Below, piece after piece: positions 58,959 to 64,000 of a DNA stretch of 64,000 nucleotides. Both the position numbers and the translations under genes were made by a program. This stretch comes from Hyparrhenia diplandra (lineage: Eukaryota; Streptophyta; Magnoliopsida; Poales; Poaceae). The DNA is taken from assembly GCA_015847255.1 (NCBI GenBank), contig JADLZK010000403.1, positions 248,001 through 312,000 of the forward strand, read 5' to 3'. The notes below the pieces were generated by a model. That model did not search any database. It saw only the letters and a program-made list of their open reading frames with translations, and was not told where the DNA came from. Every line of letters begins with the position of its first letter. The stretch's first letter is position 1.

Positions 58959-59345
58959 GGGGGACCAAGCCACCGGGTTGAGGCAAGGATTCCGGGCTTC
59001 ATAGCATTCTAGCTTCCACACTTCCACCACTTCCACCCGATATTGGCATTAGCCTCAATCAAAGAGAGTTGGGAGCTTTGCTCCCTCTCGACCCACTTGT
59101 ACTAGCCCGGTATGAGCATTTGAGCTCGGATAGTGATCACCAGCGGACTAGGGCGCACGATTTGCCCCGAACGGTATACTTCTCGAGTCATTGTCTCTAG
59201 AGCTAGGCCTTTGAGCACACATTAGCCGATGATTTGCGTGGACGGTGGTATTAGACCGCGACATCACCCGAGCCACCAGAGATCCCCACACTCAGTGACA
59301 CTTTCGATGAACAACAATACTTGCCGCATTATCTACCCCGTGACA

Positions 59346-59736
59346 GGTTGTTTTGCATCACGAAGTTTAAGTTGAGAAAACAGCTTTTAATGTGTTCATA
59401 ACCTACAGCACAACTAAGCTACGTCTACATTAATTTCCAACATATAATTTAGCAATGACCTCCTTTGTATATGTTGATAGCAATAAATATTGACATTTTT
59501 GGTGGAATAACAACCAGGAGATCGGTAATGGGAAAACATGATATATATATTTTCTAACATGATATAAATTTGTTTCTAACATCAGAAATAATATATTTTT
59601 CTACAGATTACAGGTAATTACAGCACCTTATAATAAATAATAATAATATATATGTTAGAGGAAAGCAGAGAGGTTATCCGATGTCTCACTCGATCCCAGA
59701 CATATATATGTTTGTTGTTAATGTTGCTTTCTAATA
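59346..59736. other. TPS 3' flank
   Basis: AT-rich sequence between the Gypsy LTR and the TPS stop codon. It probably contains the TPS 3' UTR. No other feature recognised. Confidence 0.4.
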
Positions 59737-62098
59737 TTACAGCGGAATATGCCTGACGAAATGGCTCTCCAGTGTCGTTTTGAAGTCCTTGCTGTATGTG
59801 TACGAATCCCTCTTGTCGAGGAACAACAGTGTCATGCTCTTTGCTAGGCTCGTAACTCGTTGCACAACTGGGAATAGAGTAGGATACTTAAATGGTGCTA
59901 GATTTATGGTCTTCCATGCATCTTCAACAAAGGAGCTTATCCTTGCCAGGGCAACCTCACTAGGGACATTGTATTCCTCGATGTAGCACTCCACAGAACT
60001 GGCTACATCCATTTTGTTCCTACCATTCTATGAATAATGCAAGAGAGTTAATTAAATATTAAGCCCATGTACACGACTAACTCAAGCTGTCTGTGGATGT
60101 GAAAAAGATGCACTTAATCATGGAACTACTATAAAATACCTTGAATGCTGACATGTCATCCATGAAACGAGACACCTCTCCACAAGCCCATATAGTATCA
60201 GTGTTTCCAATGGCCCACTCGAATGCCTCTTTTGGTTGCTTCATGACCCATGCCAACAAGCAAACCAATACTTAACACTTGACCGCCCGCTGTTATGACA
60301 GAAACATTCACTTGATCTTTGAAGCTTGGAGTGTAACCATGATGAAACCATTCCACTTCTTGGAGATAATATTTGGATAATGTTTGGAACTGATGTTAAA
60401 AAAGAGAAAATGCATTAGTATACATTTGTGAGCTCTTGTTCATTTGTGTTTCAATAGATTTAGAGAAAATTTTGTACAATGGTTGTACTTGGATCGGAGA
60501 GATACAGATATTGCAATTAGAGATGAAAAGATTGAAAACCCAGAAAGATCATCAACTGAGAGGAGGTGTTACCCCTTTAATATTGTAAACATTACGATAC
60601 TTTTTCGTGTGACTCCAGCTCATCCTCAAACTCCCTGAAGGTGCTTATCACCTTGACAAAGAATTTCTTTAGGTACTCAGGTAGAAGGGAAACATCATCC
60701 TCATCCCATCTGCATGCAGGGCCATCACCATTATATTTTAGGATACTGGTGGCCATATGGTGAATTTTCTTTTCCACAGAATTGAACAATTAGCTAAACC
60801 CTCTCGTACTTGTTCATGTTTGGTTCTATTTTTTCAGGTTACAAGATTAAAAAAAAAAAAAAAAAAGCCAGCAAGACCCACCTTTGAATGGCTTTGTTGA
60901 GCTGCCGGGCCTCCTCCAAAGTTGCATGCACATCGTAAGTGTCATCTAACAAAGATGTTAACAAGAATAACCTTGCCAAGATCATACGTGCACGTTTGTG
61001 CCCTTGCTCATAGTGCACAGTATAGGACCAAAAGTAACACTCGACAATGCGGTCCCTCACGTAGTCTAATCCAATTTCTCCAGAGAGGGTTTTCCACCAT
61101 CTGATATATATTAATAAGTACATACTTTAATCAATCAATACCTCACAGTATAGAAATGTAAATTTATTGTCACGTCACTAGTTTTGTACAGATTATTACT
61201 CCGTTCAATTAATAACATCTATGCTGATATTTTGACATTCAAAACAGTGGATATTTGTCTTGAAAATTTATTCATTTCATCCCTTCACAAATTTTGCAAA
61301 TATATTTCAATGTAAAACAGTATTCCAGGAGAAGTCCACAAATAGTATAGCTTACAATACTTACTGAGAAATTTCCTTGAGTTCTTTTTGATGAAGATGT
61401 TGAACAAGGTTGAAATCTAACTTGGCAAGCTCCAATATCACGGGGCTGTACATTCGATCCTGTATGCTATACTCTGGGATAAAAGATATTGTTTCCTCCC
61501 TCTTTAAGGTCCTTGGCAATGGTATTGCAAGTGCACGACCAACTTGTTCAGCTAAAGGGGACTTGAGACTACTCCCTATTAATTCCAGATGCTGCCTTGA
61601 AAATAAGATAGCATCTTCAAGTATCCCCTCATCGTGAGTAAGAAGGTGAGCTGCATTATATAAACTCAACAATCCCTCTGGGTCATTAGTTATACCATTT
61701 CTGAAGCTCCCATCTTCATTTCTGAACTTTTCAAATTCATCTGCAAAGTACACGTAAGTACTTAGTTCATTAATATTTAAGTAGATAACCTTAGTTTACA
61801 TCATTTAGGTACAGTTATTATTACTTCTGATTGTACCATACTGTACCTGCAGAAACCCATAACCCATGCTGCCTAAGCAAGCGAAACCGAAGGGCAACCT
61901 CATGTAGGCTTGAGCTATTGAATTCAGTTCTATGAATGCTGGTTAAAGCAGCGGCTATCTGTTCCTCAAAATGGTGATCTACTCCAATTCGTTGGACCAC
62001 ATCTACTAGGTGCATTTTTTCCACAGCATTCTTGCAAGCCTGGAACATACCAATTACCTCTACTTTTAAATGGTTGATTCTCTCTGCCATCTTTTCAT
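59737..62098 (-). CDS. Class I terpene synthase (TPS-a, sesquiterpene-type), exons 2-7
   Basis: Six exons on the minus strand: 61,847-62,098; 61,365-61,740; 60,882-61,100; about 60,573-60,709; 60,140-60,389; 59,737-60,027 (stop TAA). Sizes 376, 219 and 250 (249 plus one inserted A) match standard TPS exons 3, 4 and 6. The enzyme ionises a prenyl diphosphate with Mg2+. The aspartate-rich motif DDTYD (60,932-60,946) is intact. The second metal site reads DDMSAFKNG across the exon 6/7 junction, where the consensus is (N,D)D(L,I,V)x(S,T)xxxE, so Ala and Gly replace the usual Ser/Thr and Glu. Single extra A bases in A runs shift exon 5 (after ESHEK) and exon 6 (in ATKEAFEW). Exon 1, which would include the RRxW-type start, is not visible before a LINE at 62,363. 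The product cannot be predicted. Confidence 0.9.
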
Positions 62099-62362
62099 CT
62101 GAAATCTGGTTATTGAAAGCATAGATGATCAAGATCAGTTATTGTTAAATCTGATAGTACATGAAAAGAAAACAGAAATGTGCCAGGAACGTACGTACTT
62201 GCCCAACACATGAAAAAAAAAAAGGTTTTAGTTGTGCATTTTGATTCGGCATGTTATGGTAACTTATATGAAATATTAAATTTGAAGAAATTTTTTAATA
62301 GTTACCAGTAAAAAAAAATATGGAGACCACATGGCCATTTGCTCGCTATTACTGACACTAGA
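62099..62362. other. TPS intron 1 remnant
   Basis: AT-rich sequence upstream of the exon 2 acceptor (GATTTCAG|ATGAAAAG at 62,098/62,099), up to the LINE poly(A). No exon 1 coding is seen in any frame. Confidence 0.6.
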
Positions 62363-64000
62363 TTTTTTTTTTTTTCGAGACCGCGCCAAGGCGCGTTTTT
62401 TCATTAAGAAGAATAAAGTTCAAACAATAAGATACAACGGTAACCAAACCATTACCGATCGCGAAAACCTAACAACTACTCGGATACAAAGAAAGGGATT
62501 ACATATTGACCAATTTGCGACTAACCACCTCGCCAAACCTTGGGCTATCTCCCGTCGGGGCGGCGAGTCCCTCGGTGTTGAGGTCCAAAGGCGGAGAGAT
62601 CCAGGGCTCCATCAAGAAGCATCTCAAAACGGCGCCGCTTAGGCGGCGGGACACCGCCTTGAAGATCCCCCCCGACCTTCTCCACAAGGACAGCCGGAGC
62701 CTCCTGCGTCCGCCTCCTCGCCCAACTTCCGGAGCGGGACCGCCGAGCTCAAGGCAGTCGCGTGCTCGCCCTCTGGTCGCGCCGCGATACGACCGCTGCG
62801 GCGGTGTGAGTGGGTGGCGAGCCGGCGTGCGCCGCCGCCGCAGCGCGGCCCCGACTTGAGAGAAGCCCGGCGATGCCAATGGCACACATTTGCATCCTCA
62901 ATCTCCTCCTGTCGGGACCTCAAAGCCTGCGAGACGGTGGCGACATCCATGGGCGGCTCCGGGCGGGGCGGCGACATCCACGTCCTCGGAAGACACCGGG
63001 GAGCAGCTCAGAGACTAGCGGGGAACCTCCCTGCGGCCGCGGGGTCCCTTCAACCATTAGCGACGACGAGCCGAGGGGCGCAAACTCGACGCCACTAAAT
63101 CAGCCCACGGTCATTTGCACAGGGGGGTGGTGGAAGCAAGCGTCGGGGCGGCAGCGTGTCGCGGAGCTCCGACCCACGAGCTCAACAAGCATCGGGTCAA
63201 GGCGGCGCGGGCAAGCCGCCGCAGCGACTTCGAGTGCCAACGGATCGGTGTAGTCGGCGTAGCTTCGGAGGCGATGGGGCGGGGGTCAGCGGCGGCCTTT
63301 GTTGTCGGCGTGGGTGGCTCTCCAGCGGCTGGGCCCGGCCGCCGGCGGCAACGGCGGCGCGGTAGCGTGACTTCGTGGCGGCGGCGCATTAACGAGGGGG
63401 CTCCCACGAGGCGCTGGCGTCGGCGGCGCCGATGGGCGGATTTCGGCGCCCGGGCCCGGGGCCCGCACGCCACCATTGCCCGCAGCCGGCGTGGCGCGCA
63501 GCGGCTCGAAGGCGGCGAGGTGGACAACGTGTTGGCGGTGCTTTGCAATCCGGGCCGGTGCCTCGTGCTTTCGGCATAGAAAGCGGTGAGGCGAGGAGGT
63601 GCAGGCGGATGTGGTCGGCCGCCAAAGCGTTGAAGCAGAGGCCGGCGAGTGGCGGCCGCGAGCGTAGCGGCGGCGGAGAGGTGGTGCGGCGGCGACCCGA
63701 CAGCGGCTTTGAACAAGCGTGAAGCCGTCGGCGTCAACCGCCGACCTGCGCGAGCCCGCAGGCGGAAGGGCGGCGAGGAAGCTGGCGGTCGTTGGTGCCG
63801 CGGGCAGGCACGACCGACTGGCCGTGGACGAGTCGCTGGAAGCGGGCACGCGAGCTGAAGTTGGTGGTACAGGCGGACCATCGGCGTCCCGAGCTGGCAC
63901 GGCGACAGCGGCGACGACGGCGGCGTCGTTGCCTCCTGGGGATGGCGGCCGGGCTTGAGGCAGCGTTGCACCCCACATGGGCGCCATAGTGGCGGATGGG
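62363..64000 (-). mobile_element. LINE with ORF1 region but no ORF2 in view (minus strand)
   Basis: Oligo(T) at 62,363-62,375 marks the 3' end of a minus-strand non-LTR element, preceded in element sense by a tail ending CGCCTTGGCGCGGTCTCG. The body to the window end is GC-rich and encodes, in shifting frames, ORF1-like sequence: DADGFTLVQSR (about 63,730), a decayed Cys/His region (63,500-63,640) and a C-terminus GDSPRFGEVVSRKLVN near 62,510. ORF2 (RT), normally at the 3' end, is absent before the tail, so it appears internally deleted. Its 5' end lies beyond the window. It sits at or near TPS intron 1. Confidence 0.5.

Larger units (their letters stand above)
38490..59345 (+). mobile_element. 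Tat-like Ty3/Gypsy element, 5'-truncated, with antisense ORF
   Basis: In order: gag (38,490-39,420), protease (DGGSG at about 39,770), RT and RNase H (40,640-41,700) on the plus strand, then a long antisense ORF region (41,760-57,065), then a 3' LTR (58,014-59,345). No 5' LTR, primer site or integrase was found. An antisense extra ORF between pol and the 3' LTR is known from Grande and related Tat elements. Two solo LTRs interrupt the antisense ORF. The left boundary near 38,490 is only approximate. Confidence 0.7.
58014..59345 (+). repeat. 3' LTR of the Tat-like Gypsy element
   Basis: Begins TGTGGGGATCG and ends CCCCGTGACA (TGT...ACA), 1332 bp. TATAAAA lies at 58,952-58,958. An internal tandem repeat of about 85 bp with many GAGCTC sites occupies 58,190-58,440. 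The right flank is GGTTG. No 5' partner LTR was found, so the boundary rests on the ends alone. Confidence 0.55.

Noticed and set aside
1..64000. tRNA, rRNA or CRISPR features
   Set aside because: No cloverleaf, rRNA core or regularly spaced repeat-spacer array was seen. The short tRNA-complementary strings are retroelement primer-binding sites.

Overview
This is nuclear DNA from a grass (Poaceae). The evidence is Stowaway and Tourist-like MITEs, SIRE-type Copia elements, Tat-type and Tekay-like Gypsy sequences, an L1-type plant LINE, a monocot-style seven-exon class I terpene synthase (six exons visible), a CYP71-clan P450 with one intron, and a miR2118-type microRNA hairpin. Several families look rice-like, but the species cannot be fixed from the sequence alone. 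Most of the window is nested transposons, with four host loci on or between them.

Layout. 0-6 kb: exon 1 of an F-box/PP2-A-type gene on the minus strand (837-1150), then MITEs and low-information sequence. 6.2-31.5 kb: one LINE, split inside ORF2 by a SIRE-type Copia element (11,147-28,613). The 3' LTR of that element is itself split by an 8.2-kb gag-only relative (11,352-19,569, TSD GTGGA). 31.5-32.1 kb: a spliced fragment of an RPA-like (DUF223/OB-fold) gene directly after the LINE tail. 32.7-36.2 kb: a two-exon cytochrome P450 on the minus strand, with a CACTA derivative and a Stowaway in its intron. 37.8-38.0 kb: a miR2118-family hairpin with a TATA element, followed by a decayed second unit and an inverted repeat. 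38.5-59.3 kb: a Tat-like Gypsy element with no visible 5' LTR or integrase. It carries an antisense extra ORF (gypsy-type PF04195-like domain plus coiled coil) with its own TATA box. That ORF is broken by two long Tekay-like solo LTRs in opposite orientations, each holding a further LTR. 59.7-62.1 kb: exons 2-7 of a sesquiterpene-type terpene synthase on the minus strand. 62.4-64 kb: a LINE with an ORF1-like region but no visible ORF2, sitting where TPS intron 1 or exon 1 should be.

Functionally, the two points of most interest are the co-oriented P450 and terpene synthase, which are separated mainly by transposon DNA and look like a small terpenoid gene pair or cluster remnant, and the miR2118-type locus between them. 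miR2118 triggers phased 21-nt siRNAs in grass anthers.

Caution on quality: paired LTRs in this window differ mainly by 1-3 nt indels, many in homopolymers or GC-rich runs, with few substitutions. The P450, TPS, F-box and polyprotein reading frames carry the same kind of single-base shifts. Some or all of these frameshifts may be assembly errors rather than real decay.
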